Shown piece by piece: positions 45,661 through 55,754 of a stretch of DNA of 64,000 bases. The notes under the pieces are model-generated. The model was not told the DNA's origin. It searched no databases and saw nothing but the letters and a program-made list of their open reading frames with translations. The stretch is taken from contig NZ_CADFGP010000029.1 in the NCBI RefSeq assembly GCF_902833905.1, forward strand, positions 1 through 64,000. The letters run 5' to 3'. The stretch's first letter is position 1, and each line of letters starts with the position of its first letter. The stretch comes from Paraburkholderia tuberum STM678 (GTDB lineage Bacteria > Pseudomonadota > Gammaproteobacteria > Burkholderiales > Burkholderiaceae). The position numbers and the translations under genes are program-made.

Positions 45661-47964
45661 TCAGAACGCCGTCCCGATCTGGAACTGGAACTTCTGGTAC
45701 TGGTCGCCAGTGTGCTTCGTGAGCGGGAAGCCGAGGCTCAACTTGAGCGGGCCGATCGGCGAGATCCACGCGAGACCCACACCGTAGCCGTAACGCAGGC
45801 CATTTGCGCCGATGCTGTTACCTTCCGTTCCCCACACGTTACCGGCGTCGAGGAACGTGAACACACGCAGCGTGCGATCGTAGCCCGTGCCCGGCAGCGG
45901 GAACGTGAGCTCGATATTGCCGACGAGCAGCTTCGAGCCGCCGATCGGGTCGTTGGTCTTCGCGTCTCGCGGACCGAGCGAGCTCGGCTCGTAGCCGCGC
46001 ACCGAACCGATACCGCCGGCGAAGTAGTTCTTGAAGATCGGATAAGGCTTGCCACCAAGGCCGTTACCGTAGCCGCCCTGGAAGTTGAAGCCCAGCACGA
46101 AGCCACGCGCGAACGAGTAATAGTACTGCGCGTTGATGTCGGCCTTGTAGTACTGCGTGCCCCCGATCGGCGTGCCGTACTCGGCGTTCGCCTGCGTGAA
46201 GTAGCCGCGGCTCGGCACCAGCGCGCTGTCACGCGCGTCGCGCGACCAACCGACCGTCAGCGGTACGTTGTTCGACACGCGGCCGAACTGGTTCACGTAG
46301 TCGATATAGCTTTGCGGCGTATTCGAGTCGATGTCGAGCTGGTTCTGCTCGAAGCCGACGCCGAAAAACACCGTGTCGACTTCGGAGAACGGAATGCCGA
46401 ACTTCAGGTCACCGCCAATCGTGACGATCTTGAAGCTCGAATCGGTCGAATAGTACAGCGGCTGGTACGTGCGGTAGTAGACGTCGGTGATCCGCTTGAT
46501 GCCGTCCACCGTGAAGTACGGGTCGACCTGCGTGACCGTCAGCGTACGGTACGTCTTCGCGGTATTGATGTTCACCGAGAGGCTCGTGCCGGAGCCGAAC
46601 ACGTTGTCCTGCGAGATACCCGCCGACAGCACCACCTTGTCCGTCGATGAGAAGCCCGCGCCAAGCGTGATCGCGCCGGTCGGTTTTTCGGCGACCTTCA
46701 CGTCGATGTCGACCTGGTCGGGCGTGCCTTCGACCGGCACCGTGGTCACGTCGACGTCGGTGAAGTAGCCGAGACGGTTGATACGGTCCTTCGACAGCGC
46801 GAGGCGGTTCGAATCGAACCACGAGCTTTCGAGCTGGCGCATTTCGCGGCGCACCACTTCGTCGCGCGTGCGCGTGTTGCCGACCACGTTGATGCGGCGC
46901 ACGTACACGCGACGGCTCGGGTCGACCTGAAGCGTCAGGTCGACGGTGTGGTTGTTCTGGTCGATCTGCGGCTGTGCATTGACGGTCGCGAACGCGTAGC
47001 CGTACTCGCCGAGCTTGTCGACGATCGCCTTCGTGGTGGCCTGCAGCTTTTCGGCCGAGAAGCGGTCGCCCGGCTTGATCTTGATCAGCTTCTTCAGTTC
47101 CGCTTCGCGGTCGAGCAGATTGCCGGCGAGGCGGATGTTCGAAATCGTGTACGGCTGACCTTCATGCAGCGTGACCGTCAGGTACATGTCCTTCTTGTCC
47201 GGCGAAATCGACACCTGGGTCGATTCGATGCTGAACTCGAGATAGCCGCGGTTCAGGTAGTACGAGCGGACGTTCTCGAGGTCGCCGGTGAGCTTGTCTT
47301 TCGAGTACAGGTCGTTCTTCGTGTACCACGAGAACCAGTTCGGCGTGGACAGCTGCATTTCGTCACGCAACGTGCCGGTGCTGAATGTCTTGTTGCCGAT
47401 GAAGTTGATCTGACGGATCTTCGCGCTCGGACCTTCGGCCACCGAGAACAGGATGCCGACGCGGTTGCGGTCGATCGGCGTGATCGTCGTGGTGACTTCA
47501 GCCGCGTAAAAACCGCGCGTCAGATACTGGCGCTTCAGCTCCTGCTCGGCCTTGTCGACGAGGGCCTTGTCGTAGTAGCGGCCTTGCGACAGCCCGACCG
47601 CGCGCAGCGCCTTGATCAGATTGTCCTTGTCGAACTCGTGGATACCGGCGAAGTCGATCGTGCCGATGGCCGGGCGCTCTTGCACCTGCACGATCACCAC
47701 GTTGCCTTCGGTCGCGATCTTGACGTCGTTGAAGAAGCCCGTCGCGTACAGCGCGCGAATCGCTTCGGACGCCTTGTCGTCGGTAAAGGTATCGCCTTGC
47801 TTGATGGGCAGGTACGCGAACACCGTGCCCGGTTCGACGCGTTGCAATCCCTCAATGCGAATGTCTTGCACCACGAAGGGCGTCGTTGCGTGAGCAACCA
47901 GCCCATGCGCGGCGAACGCCGCGGCTACAACCGTCTTTGGACCAAAGCGATGAGGTTTGAACAA
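45661..47964 (-). CDS. bamA: Outer-membrane protein assembly factor BamA
   Basis: BamA inserts beta-barrel proteins into the outer membrane. The 767-residue product has a signal peptide ending at VAHA/TTPF, five POTRA domains (about residues 28-430; first FVVQDIRIEGLQRVEPGTVF) and a C-terminal 16-strand barrel. The conserved loop-6 motif is GSVRGYEPSSLGPRD, and the protein ends in a terminal Phe (FQFQIGTAF). The start is TTG, preceded by GGGGAAG four bases away; no ATG fits. It lies between rseP and skp, the conserved order. Confidence 0.95.
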   Translation of the reverse strand: MFKPHRFGPKTVVAAAFAAHGLVAHATTPFVVQDIRIEGLQRVEPGTVFAYLPIKQGDTFTDDKASEAIRALYATGFFNDVKIATEGNVVIVQVQERPAIGTIDFAGIHEFDKDNLIKALRAVGLSQGRYYDKALVDKAEQELKRQYLTRGFYAAEVTTTITPIDRNRVGILFSVAEGPSAKIRQINFIGNKTFSTGTLRDEMQLSTPNWFSWYTKNDLYSKDKLTGDLENVRSYYLNRGYLEFSIESTQVSISPDKKDMYLTVTLHEGQPYTISNIRLAGNLLDREAELKKLIKIKPGDRFSAEKLQATTKAIVDKLGEYGYAFATVNAQPQIDQNNHTVDLTLQVDPSRRVYVRRINVVGNTRTRDEVVRREMRQLESSWFDSNRLALSKDRINRLGYFTDVDVTTVPVEGTPDQVDIDVKVAEKPTGAITLGAGFSSTDKVVLSAGISQDNVFGSGTSLSVNINTAKTYRTLTVTQVDPYFTVDGIKRITDVYYRTYQPLYYSTDSSFKIVTIGGDLKFGIPFSEVDTVFFGVGFEQNQLDIDSNTPQSYIDYVNQFGRVSNNVPLTVGWSRDARDSALVPSRGYFTQANAEYGTPIGGTQYYKADINAQYYYSFARGFVLGFNFQGGYGNGLGGKPYPIFKNYFAGGIGSVRGYEPSSLGPRDAKTNDPIGGSKLLVGNIELTFPLPGTGYDRTLRVFTFLDAGNVWGTEGNSIGANGLRYGYGVGLAWISPIGPLKLSLGFPLTKHTGDQYQKFQFQIGTAF

Positions 47965-48031
47965 CGTGCTTCCCCAGTATGTATAGCTGCATCAGGCCTG
48001 GCGGCCGCCCTCGTGAACGCCGCCGGACACT

Positions 48032-49426
48032 TTAAAAATGGATTAAACGAGCCAGATCGTTGAACAGCGCAATCGCCGACAACGCGACGATGCAGGCAAG
48101 CCCCGCCCTCTGAAAAACGAGTTGCCAGCGATCGGAGACAACTTTACCGGTCACAGCTTCAACCAAATAATATAACAGATGACCCCCATCCAATACCGGA
48201 ATTGGTAGCAGGTTCAGCACGCCGAGGCTAATGCTGACAAGGGCCAGGAACGACAGAAACGCGGCAGGACCCAGACGTGCGCTCTTTCCCGCGTAGTCGG
48301 CGATCGTCACCGGACCGGACAGATTCTTCAGCGACGCCTCGCCGACGATCATCCGGCCGAACATCCTGACCGAGTACACCGCGAGATCCCAGGTACGGCG
48401 CGCGCCGAGGTGGAGGCTCTCGAGCGGCCCGTAGCGCACGTCGATCGACGGCACCTGGGTCGCCAGCTCCGCGCCGATGCGGCCGATCTGCTGCCCGCTC
48501 GCCGCATCGCGCTGCAGCTGCGGCACGATGGTGATTTCTTCGAGCGCGCCCGCCGCATGACCGCCACGGCCCCCGCGCTCCACCCGCAGCGTGACCGGCA
48601 CGCCGGCGTGCGATTTTACAAAAGCGATGAAGGCCGAGGCATTATCGGTCGGCGTGCCGTTGATCGCGCGCAGCCGGTCGCCGGCGACGAGCCCCGCCTT
48701 TTGCGCGGCGCTGCCCGCCTGCACGCCCGCCACCGTCAGCTTGCCGCCGCCGGGCTCGAAGCCGAGGCGCGACATCAGATCGTCATCGACGTCTTTCTCG
48801 CCGAGGCCGCGCAGGTCCATCGGAAAATCGGACGTGCCGTGCGCGTCTTTTGCACTGAGCACGATGCGCTGCTGATCGAACGCGGCGCCGAGCAGCTTCC
48901 AGCGCAGATCCGACCACGACCGCACCGGCTCGGTCTCATCGCTATGGCCGGTGCGCACACCGACGATGGTCTCGCCGCCCTCGAAGCCCGCCAGCGCGGC
49001 CGGCGTGTTCGGCGCGGGTGTCGCGATCACGGCGGCCGGTTCGGTCACGCCAGTTGCGAACACGAGCGCGAACAGCACGATCGCGAGCAGGAAATTCGCG
49101 ACCGGACCGGCCGCGACGATCGCGAAGCGCCGCCACACCGACTGGCGGTTGAACGCATGCGGCAGATCCGCTTCGGGAATCGAACCGGGGCCGGTCTCGC
49201 GCTCGTCGAGCATCTTCACGTAGCCGCCGAGCGGCAGCGCGGCAATCGTCCACTCGGTGCCCGTCTTCGGACTGACCCACTGAACGAGCGGCTTGCCGAA
49301 GCCGATCGAGAAGCGCAGCACCTTCACGCCGCACAGACGCGCGACGCTGTAGTGCCCGTACTCGTGGACTACCACGAGTACGCCAATCGCAACCGCGAAA
49401 GCGAGCAGTTCGATCAGCAGATTCAT
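48032..49426 (-). CDS. rseP: Site-2 protease RseP
   Basis: RseP is the intramembrane zinc metalloprotease that cuts RseA to release sigma-E and also clears signal-peptide remnants. The 464-residue product has HEYGH at residues 21-25 in the first membrane helix, two periplasmic PDZ domains (about 120-310) and the second active-site motif NLLPIPVLDGGHLLYY near the C-terminus. Four membrane helices are expected. It starts just after dxr and precedes bamA. Confidence 0.95.
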   Translation of the reverse strand: MNLLIELLAFAVAIGVLVVVHEYGHYSVARLCGVKVLRFSIGFGKPLVQWVSPKTGTEWTIAALPLGGYVKMLDERETGPGSIPEADLPHAFNRQSVWRRFAIVAAGPVANFLLAIVLFALVFATGVTEPAAVIATPAPNTPAALAGFEGGETIVGVRTGHSDETEPVRSWSDLRWKLLGAAFDQQRIVLSAKDAHGTSDFPMDLRGLGEKDVDDDLMSRLGFEPGGGKLTVAGVQAGSAAQKAGLVAGDRLRAINGTPTDNASAFIAFVKSHAGVPVTLRVERGGRGGHAAGALEEITIVPQLQRDAASGQQIGRIGAELATQVPSIDVRYGPLESLHLGARRTWDLAVYSVRMFGRMIVGEASLKNLSGPVTIADYAGKSARLGPAAFLSFLALVSISLGVLNLLPIPVLDGGHLLYYLVEAVTGKVVSDRWQLVFQRAGLACIVALSAIALFNDLARLIHF

Positions 49427-49433
49427 AAACGCC

Positions 49434-50639
49434 TCACTGGACGGCGCGTTCCGTGCGACGGGCGCCGTCAGGCAGACGCGCGATGAATTCGGTAGCAGCT
49501 CGGCGCGCGGCGGCGTCCGCTTCGATGACGTCGTCGAGCGCGTGCGCGCTGCGATTCGGCAACGCGTTCAGCACCGAGTCGACCGCCTCGGCAATCGCCA
49601 TGAAGCCGATGCGGCGCGCGAGAAATGCCTCCACCGCGATCTCGTTCGCGGCGTTCAACGCCGCGCTCGCGACGCCGCCTTCCGCAAGCGCCTTCATGGC
49701 GAGCGCGAGGCACGGGAAGCGCGCGTAGTCGGGTTTTTCGAACGACAGCGACGCGATCTCCGCGAGATCGAGCTGCGCGACCCCGGAATCGACGCGATCC
49801 GGAAACGCGAGCGCGTGCGCGATCGGCGTGCGCATGTCGGGGTTGCCGAGCTGCGCGAGCACCGAACCGTCCGCGTACGACACCAGCGAATGAATCACGC
49901 TCTGCGGATGGATCAGCACGTCGATGCGCTCGCCGGGCAGGTTGAACAGCCAGTGCGCCTCGATCACTTCGAGGCCCTTGTTCATCATCGTGGCCGAGTC
50001 GACCGAGATCTTGCGGCCCATCACCCAGTTCGGATGCTTGCAGGCTTCGTCAGGCGTCACGTCGACGAGCGTGGCCGGTTCGCGCGTGCGGAACGGGCCG
50101 CCCGATGCGGTCAGGATGATCTTTGAAACGCCGCCATGCAGCGACGCTTCACGCGGCAGGCATTGGAAAATCGCGTTGTGTTCGCTGTCGACCGGCAGCA
50201 GCACCGCGCCGTGGTCGCGCACCGCGTCCATGAAGATCGCGCCGGACATCACCAGCGCTTCCTTGTTCGCGAGCAGGATACGCTTGCCGGCGCGCGCCGC
50301 GGCAAGGCTCGGCGCGAGACCGGCCGCGCCGACGATCGCCGCGACCACCGTGTCGCAGCCCTCGCTCTTCGCGACGTCGACGAGCGCCTGCGGCCCGTAC
50401 GTGACCTCGGTCTTGCTACCCGCTTCGCGCAGCTTCGCGGCGACCTTCGCGGCCGTGTCGGCGTCGCCGACCACCGCCACTTCGGGCGCGAAGCGCAGGC
50501 ATTGCCCGACGAGCTTGTCGCCGTTGCGATGCGCGCTCAGCGCGTAAATCGAAAACCGCTCGGGATGACGCGCGACCACGTCGAGCGTACTGTCTCCAAT
50601 CGAGCCCGTGGAACCGAGCAATGTCAGACGTTTTTGCAT
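49434..50639 (-). CDS. dxr: 1-deoxy-D-xylulose-5-phosphate reductoisomerase
   Basis: Dxr (IspC) catalyses the second step of the MEP isoprenoid pathway using NADPH. The 401-residue product has the nucleotide-binding LLGSTGSIGDSTLDV, ANKEALVMSG, PVDSEHNAIFQCL with metal-binding Asp and Glu, TASGGPFR and MGRKISVDSATMMNKGLEVIEA. The length is normal. It lies 10 bases downstream of cdsA and 7 before rseP. Confidence 0.96.
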   Translation of the reverse strand: MQKRLTLLGSTGSIGDSTLDVVARHPERFSIYALSAHRNGDKLVGQCLRFAPEVAVVGDADTAAKVAAKLREAGSKTEVTYGPQALVDVAKSEGCDTVVAAIVGAAGLAPSLAAARAGKRILLANKEALVMSGAIFMDAVRDHGAVLLPVDSEHNAIFQCLPREASLHGGVSKIILTASGGPFRTREPATLVDVTPDEACKHPNWVMGRKISVDSATMMNKGLEVIEAHWLFNLPGERIDVLIHPQSVIHSLVSYADGSVLAQLGNPDMRTPIAHALAFPDRVDSGVAQLDLAEIASLSFEKPDYARFPCLALAMKALAEGGVASAALNAANEIAVEAFLARRIGFMAIAEAVDSVLNALPNRSAHALDDVIEADAAARRAATEFIARLPDGARRTERAVQ

Positions 50640-50649
50640 ATCTCTTTCT

Positions 50650-51471
50650 CTAGCCGAGCAGCAGCATGGCGAGCGGCAGCACCGGCAACAACGCGTCGAT
50701 GCGATCGAGCACGCCGCCGTGCCCCGGCAACAGGCCGCTCGAGTCTTTGACGCCGGCCTGACGTTTCATCATCGATTCGAACAGATCACCGACCACGCTA
50801 AAAACCACCAGCAGGGTCAGCGCGAGCACCGTGCGCAGCGCACCCAGTTGCGCCAGCAGCGCAGAATACAGGGTCGGCTCGAACGCGTGCAAAAAGATCG
50901 CCGCGGCGGCGACGATCATGACCAGCAGCCAGCCGCCGATCGCCCCCTCCCAGGTTTTACCCGGACTGATCGCTGGCGCCAGCTTGTGCTTGCCAAATGC
51001 CTTCCCGGAGAAGTATGCGCCGATATCGGCGAGCCATACCAATAGCAGCAGCGACAGCACGAACGGCACACCCTGCATGCGCGCGGCGACGAGAGCATGC
51101 CAGCACGCGATGAAACCGACGATTCCGGCAAGAAACAGAAACGCGCGCCACGCGCCCTGCGCGAGCACGGGCTTACGCAGCAGCGCGAATGGACCGGCGA
51201 TCACCCAGAAAATCGCCGCCGCCTGGAAGAACGGCCGGGCAGGCTCGGTGCCGATGCCCACCCGCGTACTGGTGACGAGTCCGAGCGCCGCGACGAGCGC
51301 GTACAGCACCGGACCCGCGCCACCGAGCTTCAGCAGGCGCGCCCACTCCCACGCGGCGAACACGACGACGAAAGCGATCAGCGCGCCGAATGCGCCGATA
51401 GGCGCGAACAGCGTGACAGGCAGGAACACTGCCAGCAACACGATCGCCGTGATGACACGGGTCTTTAGCAT
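50650..51471 (-). CDS. cdsA: Phosphatidate cytidylyltransferase
   Basis: CdsA makes CDP-diacylglycerol, the branch point of phospholipid synthesis. The 273-residue membrane protein has about eight hydrophobic helices and the family signature near the C-terminus: SVVGDLFESMMKRQAGVKDSSGLLPGHGGVLDRIDAL. Metal-binding Asp residues are in VGDLFES and LDRID. Its start overlaps the uppS end by 7 bases. Confidence 0.95.
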   Translation of the reverse strand: MLKTRVITAIVLLAVFLPVTLFAPIGAFGALIAFVVVFAAWEWARLLKLGGAGPVLYALVAALGLVTSTRVGIGTEPARPFFQAAAIFWVIAGPFALLRKPVLAQGAWRAFLFLAGIVGFIACWHALVAARMQGVPFVLSLLLLVWLADIGAYFSGKAFGKHKLAPAISPGKTWEGAIGGWLLVMIVAAAAIFLHAFEPTLYSALLAQLGALRTVLALTLLVVFSVVGDLFESMMKRQAGVKDSSGLLPGHGGVLDRIDALLPVLPLAMLLLG

Positions 51472-52244
51472 GGAAGCGAATCGACGTTCTGCGATTGCGG
51501 CTCGAGCTGAGCACTGGTGCGGCCGAAGCGGCGTTCCCGCTCAGTGTACGAAGCGATGGCGTGACCGAGCGCGTCGGCGTCGAAATCCGGCCAGAACGTG
51601 TCGGTGAAATAGAACTCGGTGTAGGCAAGCTGCCACAGCAGGAAGTTGCTGACGCGGCGCTCGCCGCCGGTGCGGATGAACAGGTCCGGCTCGGGTGCGT
51701 AGGCCATCGACAGGTGCTCGGCGAACGCGTCCTCGTTGACCTCGACCGGCTTGCCCGCCGCCGCTTGCTCGACGAGCTTGCGGGCGGCCTGCATGATGTC
51801 CCAGCGCCCGCCGTAGTTCGCGGCGATGGTCAGCGTGAGACGGGTGTTGCGCGCGGTCTTGGTTTCCGCGCGCTTGATCAGATCGCGGATCTTGTCGTCG
51901 AAACGCTCGAGATCGCCGACCACGCGCAAACGGATACCGTTCGCATGCAGCTTGCCGATCTCGCGCTCGAGCGCGGTGACGAACAGGCGCATCAGGAACG
52001 ATACCTCCTCGTTCGGACGGCGCCAGTTCTCCGAGCTGAACGCGAATAGCGTCAGATATTCGACACCCCGCCGCGCGCACGCCTCGACGGCCGCCCGCAC
52101 CGCGTCGACGCCGCGCGTATGGCCCGCCACGCGGGGCAGACGCCGCTGCGTGGCCCAACGGCCGTTGCCATCCATGATGATCGCGATATGTCGCGGCACC
52201 GCGGCGACTTCAGGCACGCGCACGGTTGAGCTGGTATAGGTCAT
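51465..52244 (-). CDS. uppS: Undecaprenyl diphosphate synthase
   Basis: UppS builds the C55 lipid carrier for peptidoglycan and O-antigen. The 259-residue product has the cis-prenyltransferase signature HIAIIMDGNGRWA (catalytic Asp25), FAFSSENWRRP, ANYGGRWDI and the C-terminal DLFIRTGGERRVSNFLLWQLAYTE block. It sits between frr and cdsA as in most proteobacteria. Confidence 0.96.
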   Translation of the reverse strand: MTYTSSTVRVPEVAAVPRHIAIIMDGNGRWATQRRLPRVAGHTRGVDAVRAAVEACARRGVEYLTLFAFSSENWRRPNEEVSFLMRLFVTALEREIGKLHANGIRLRVVGDLERFDDKIRDLIKRAETKTARNTRLTLTIAANYGGRWDIMQAARKLVEQAAAGKPVEVNEDAFAEHLSMAYAPEPDLFIRTGGERRVSNFLLWQLAYTEFYFTDTFWPDFDADALGHAIASYTERERRFGRTSAQLEPQSQNVDSLPC

Positions 52245-52306
52245 GGCCGTCGGGACAGTAATGCCAGTAAAGAAGTGGAAATCAGAAGGTGCTGAGCCGA
52301 ACGGCG

Positions 52307-52867
52307 TCAGACCGTCATGATCTCGGCTTCTTTCGTTGTGACGAGCTTGTCGATTTCGGCGACGAACTTGTCCGTCAGCTTCTGGACGTCGTCACCGGCA
52401 CGACGCTCGTCGTCTTCCGAGATTTCCTTGTCCTTGACGAGCTTCTTCAGTTGCTCGTTGGCGTCGCGGCGCAGGTTGCGCACGGCCACCTTGGCCGTTT
52501 CGGCTTCGCTGCGAACGACCTTGGTCAGCTCGCGGCGACGCTCTTCGGTCAACGCGGGCATCGGTACGCGGATCACATCGCCATGGGTAGCTGGGTTCAG
52601 ACCGAGATCCGACTCGCGGATCGCCTTTTCGACGACCTGGACCATCTTCTTTTCCCACGGCTGCACCCCGATCGTGCGCGCGTCGATCAGCGTCAGGTTC
52701 GCGACCTGCGAAATCGGCACCGGCGAGCCATAGTAGTCGCACTGGATATGATCGAGCAGGCCCGTGTGCGCACGGCCCGTGCGGATCTTCGACAGGTCGT
52801 TCCTGAACGCGTCGATGGAGCGCTGCATCTTCTGTTCAGCGCCCTTCCTGATATCAGCCACAGACAT
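52307..52867 (-). CDS. frr: Ribosome recycling factor
   Basis: RRF splits post-termination ribosomes together with EF-G. The 186-residue product has the typical start MSVADIRKGAEQKMQRSIDA, then the LSKIRTGRAHTGLLDHIQCDYYG and PVPISQVANL segments and the C-terminal helix (KLTDKFVAEIDKLVTTKEAEIMTV). The length matches E. coli RRF (185). It follows pyrH, the conserved order. Confidence 0.97.
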   Translation of the reverse strand: MSVADIRKGAEQKMQRSIDAFRNDLSKIRTGRAHTGLLDHIQCDYYGSPVPISQVANLTLIDARTIGVQPWEKKMVQVVEKAIRESDLGLNPATHGDVIRVPMPALTEERRRELTKVVRSEAETAKVAVRNLRRDANEQLKKLVKDKEISEDDERRAGDDVQKLTDKFVAEIDKLVTTKEAEIMTV

Positions 52868-52964
52868 TTTTAAACCTCCGAACCTTCAAAACGGTGCGAG
52901 CCGCCCGGCACGCGCGATGCGGCGGCCCGGGCTCGCGTCAAAGCCCACGTAATGTAAACGAAGT

Positions 52965-53678
52965 TTACACGTGGACGAGGGTGCCCTCGTCCTCACCTAG
53001 CACGATGCGCTTGAGCGCACCGGGTTTGACGATCGAAAACACGCGGATCGGCAGCTTCTGGTCGCGGCACAGAGCGAAAGCCGTCGCGTCCATCACCTGC
53101 AGATTGCGGCCGATTGCCTCATCGAAGCTGATCGTGCTGTAGCGGGTCGCGCTCGAATCCTTCTTCGGATCGGCCGAATAGACGCCGTCCACCTTGGTCG
53201 CCTTCAGCACCACTTCCGCGCCGATTTCCGCGCCGCGCAATGCAGCGGCCGTGTCGGTCGTGAAGAACGGGTTGCCGGTGCCGGCCGCGAAGATCACGAC
53301 CTTGCCTTCCTCGAGCTGGCGGATCGCGCGGGGCCGGATGTACGGCTCGACGACCTGGTCCATGCGCAGCGCCGATTGCACGCGCGCCTCGATGCCGGCG
53401 TGACGCATCGCGTCCTGCAGCGCCAGCGCGTTCATCATCGTGGCGAGCATACCCATGTAGTCGGCCGTTGCGCGGTCCATACCCGCCGCACCGCCCGCGA
53501 CGCCGCGAAAAATATTGCCGCCGCCGATCACCACGGCCAGTTGCGTTCCGAGACGGACCACTTCGGCCACGTCCGCCACCATTCGTTCGATGGTTCCGCG
53601 ATTGATGCCGAAGGCATCGTCGCCCATCAGAGCTTCACCGGAGAGTTTGAGCAGGACGCGTTTATAGGCAGTGGGCAT
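52965..53678 (-). CDS. pyrH: UMP kinase
   Basis: PyrH phosphorylates UMP to UDP and belongs to the amino-acid kinase fold. The 237-residue product has YKRVLLKLSGEALMGD, VIGGGNIFRG, TADYMGMLATMMNALAL and FAAGTGNPFFTTDTAAALRG, all typical. The ATG before PTAYKRVLL was chosen; the upstream open frame is spurious. The position between tsf and frr is conserved. Confidence 0.97.
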   Translation of the reverse strand: MPTAYKRVLLKLSGEALMGDDAFGINRGTIERMVADVAEVVRLGTQLAVVIGGGNIFRGVAGGAAGMDRATADYMGMLATMMNALALQDAMRHAGIEARVQSALRMDQVVEPYIRPRAIRQLEEGKVVIFAAGTGNPFFTTDTAAALRGAEIGAEVVLKATKVDGVYSADPKKDSSATRYSTISFDEAIGRNLQVMDATAFALCRDQKLPIRVFSIVKPGALKRIVLGEDEGTLVHV

Positions 53679-53900
53679 AGGGGTATCCAGATCGCGCAGA
53701 ACAGGGCAACAACAAGGGACTAATGTAGGGGTGAAATGCTGATTCGGGCAAGCACCGCCAAATTGGCGAACCCTCAGGTTCGCCAGCGGCGGCCGCGCGG
53801 CGAGGGTCAACTCGTGCGCGGTCTTGCGGCGCTGCCGACCGCGGCGAGGTCTTGCCTCGCCCCGGGTCCAAACGGTACGGCGGTGAAGCTTGGGTAGCGC

Positions 53901-54782
53901 TTATTGTTGCTTTGCAGCAGCGACCTGGGCGGCCACTTCCGCTGCGAAGTCGTCCTGCTTCTTCTCGATGCCTTCGCCGACCACGAACAGCGCGAACTTC
54001 TGCACGCTCGAGTTGCCCGCCTTCAGCATCTGCTCGATCGTCTGCTTGTCGTTCTTCACGAACGTCTGGTTCAGCAGCGACACTTCCTTCAGGTACTTCT
54101 GCACGGTGCCGTCGACCATCTTCGCGACGATTTCAGCCGGCTTGCCCGATTCGGCGGCCTTCTGTTCAGCGATGCTGCGTTCCTTGGCGATCAGGTCCGC
54201 CGGCACGTCGTCCGACGACAGTGAGACCGGCTTCATCGCGGCGATGTGCATCGCCACGTCCTTGCCGACCTGTTCGTCCGCGCCGGTGTACTCGACCAGC
54301 ACGCCGATGCGCGTGCCGTGCAGGTACGCCGCCAGCTTGTTCGCGGTGTCGAAGCGCACGAAACGGCGGATCGACAGGTTTTCGCCGATCTTGCCGACCA
54401 GCGCGAGGCGCACTGCGTCGACGGTTTGGCCGTCGAGCGGCAGGGCTGACAGCGCCGCGACGTCAGCCGGGTTTTGCGTCGCGACGAGTTCGGCGATCTT
54501 CTTCGAGAACGCGAGGAAGTCGTCGTTCTTCGAGACGAAGTCGGTTTCGCAGTTCAGCTCGACGAGCGAACCTGCGTTGCCGTTGATGAACGATGCGACG
54601 ACGCCTTCGGCCGTCACGCGCGATGCCGCCTTGCTCGCCTTGTTGCCGAGCTTCACGCGCAGCAGTTCTTCAGCGCGCGCCAGATCGCCGTCGGCTTCCG
54701 TCAGCGCCTTCTTGCATTCCATCATCGGCGCGTCGGTCTTCGCGCGCAGTTCTGCAACCATGCTTGCGGTAATTGCCGCCAT
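53901..54782 (-). CDS. tsf: Elongation factor Ts
   Basis: EF-Ts is the nucleotide exchange factor of EF-Tu. The 293-residue product has the N-terminal UBA-like module (LRAKTDAPMMECKKALTEADGD) and the core contacts NCETDFVSKNDDF, HIAAMKP and a C-terminal TVQKYLKEVSLLNQTFVKND. Of two adjacent ATG codons the second, giving AAITASMVAEL, was chosen. It is preceded by an attenuator-like hairpin separating it from rpsB. Confidence 0.97.
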   Translation of the reverse strand: MAAITASMVAELRAKTDAPMMECKKALTEADGDLARAEELLRVKLGNKASKAASRVTAEGVVASFINGNAGSLVELNCETDFVSKNDDFLAFSKKIAELVATQNPADVAALSALPLDGQTVDAVRLALVGKIGENLSIRRFVRFDTANKLAAYLHGTRIGVLVEYTGADEQVGKDVAMHIAAMKPVSLSSDDVPADLIAKERSIAEQKAAESGKPAEIVAKMVDGTVQKYLKEVSLLNQTFVKNDKQTIEQMLKAGNSSVQKFALFVVGEGIEKKQDDFAAEVAAQVAAAKQQ

Positions 54783-54948
54783 CATTTGCTCCTTGAGTTC
54801 TGTCTGTCACACGCCGCCCGCATTTCGATGCCGGCGGCAGGAATTCGTTTCAGCGTTTTCGCGCATTTTTTGCGAGCGACGCGCCTCGCGTCGCCTCGAG
54901 CACTCTGCCAGATGCCCGTTACAACAACTGTCATAGACGTCGCGACTT

Positions 54949-54981
54949 AAAAAAAGGGGGCCTGTAGAAAGCCCCCCTTTT
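54949..54981 (-). terminator. Terminator/attenuator between rpsB and tsf
   Basis: On the minus strand GGGGGGC, a short loop and GCCCCC are followed by seven T residues, starting about 20 bases after the rpsB stop codon. A leaky terminator here is known in other bacteria and would lower tsf relative to rpsB. Bases 54783-54948 hold no gene. Confidence 0.75.
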
Positions 54982-55001
54982 ATGCCGGACACTAGGCAGC
55001 C

Positions 55002-55754
55002 TTACGCTTCCGGGTTGACCTCGACGAACTCGTCGCCGTCGCCGCCACGCGCAGCCTGGACCACTTCGTTGACCGCGTTGGCACGGCCTTCGAGGATCGC
55101 ATCGGCCACGCCAGCCGCGTACAGGGCGACGGCCTTGCTGGCGTCGTCGTTACCCGGGATCACGTAGTCCACACCTTCCGGCGAGTGGTTCGTATCGACC
55201 ACGGCGATGACCGGAATGCCGAGCTTGTTTGCTTCGGTCACGGCAATCTTGTGGTAGCCGACGTCAACCACGAAGATCGCGTCCGGAATGCCGCCCATGT
55301 CCTTCACGCCGCCGATCGACTTCTGCAGCTTGGCCATTTCACGTTCGAACAGAAGCGCTTCCTTCTTGCTCATGCGCTCGGTTTCACCGGCTTCCAGCGC
55401 CGCTTCCATGTCCTTCAGGCGCTTGATCGAAACCTTCAGCGTCTTGAAGTTGGTCAGCATGCCGCCGAGCCAGCGCGCGTTCACGAACGGCATACCAGCG
55501 CGCTGCGCTTCCTGGGCGATCGTGTCACGCGATTGACGCTTCGTACCGACGAACAGGATCGTGCCGCGGTTCGATGCCAGCTGACGCGCGTACTTCAGCG
55601 CGTCGTTGTACATCGGCAGCGTCTTTTCGAGGTTGATGATGTGAATCTTGTTGCGATGACCGAAAATGAAGGGGGCCATCTTCGGGTTCCAGAAGCGGGT
55701 CTGGTGACCGAAGTGGACACCTGCTTCCAGCATTTGACGCATCGTAACTGCCAT
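55002..55754 (-). CDS. rpsB: 30S ribosomal protein S2
   Basis: S2 is a late-assembling protein of the small subunit and helps dock S1. The 250-residue product has AVTMRQMLEAGVHFGHQTRFWNPKM, ARWLGGMLTNFKT, PDAIFVVDVGYHKIAVTEA and GVDYVIPGNDDA, all characteristic. The ATG at 55754 has a GGAGAA ribosome-binding site at good distance; an in-frame start four codons upstream is less likely. Confidence 0.98.
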   Translation of the reverse strand: MAVTMRQMLEAGVHFGHQTRFWNPKMAPFIFGHRNKIHIINLEKTLPMYNDALKYARQLASNRGTILFVGTKRQSRDTIAQEAQRAGMPFVNARWLGGMLTNFKTLKVSIKRLKDMEAALEAGETERMSKKEALLFEREMAKLQKSIGGVKDMGGIPDAIFVVDVGYHKIAVTEANKLGIPVIAVVDTNHSPEGVDYVIPGNDDASKAVALYAAGVADAILEGRANAVNEVVQAARGGDGDEFVEVNPEA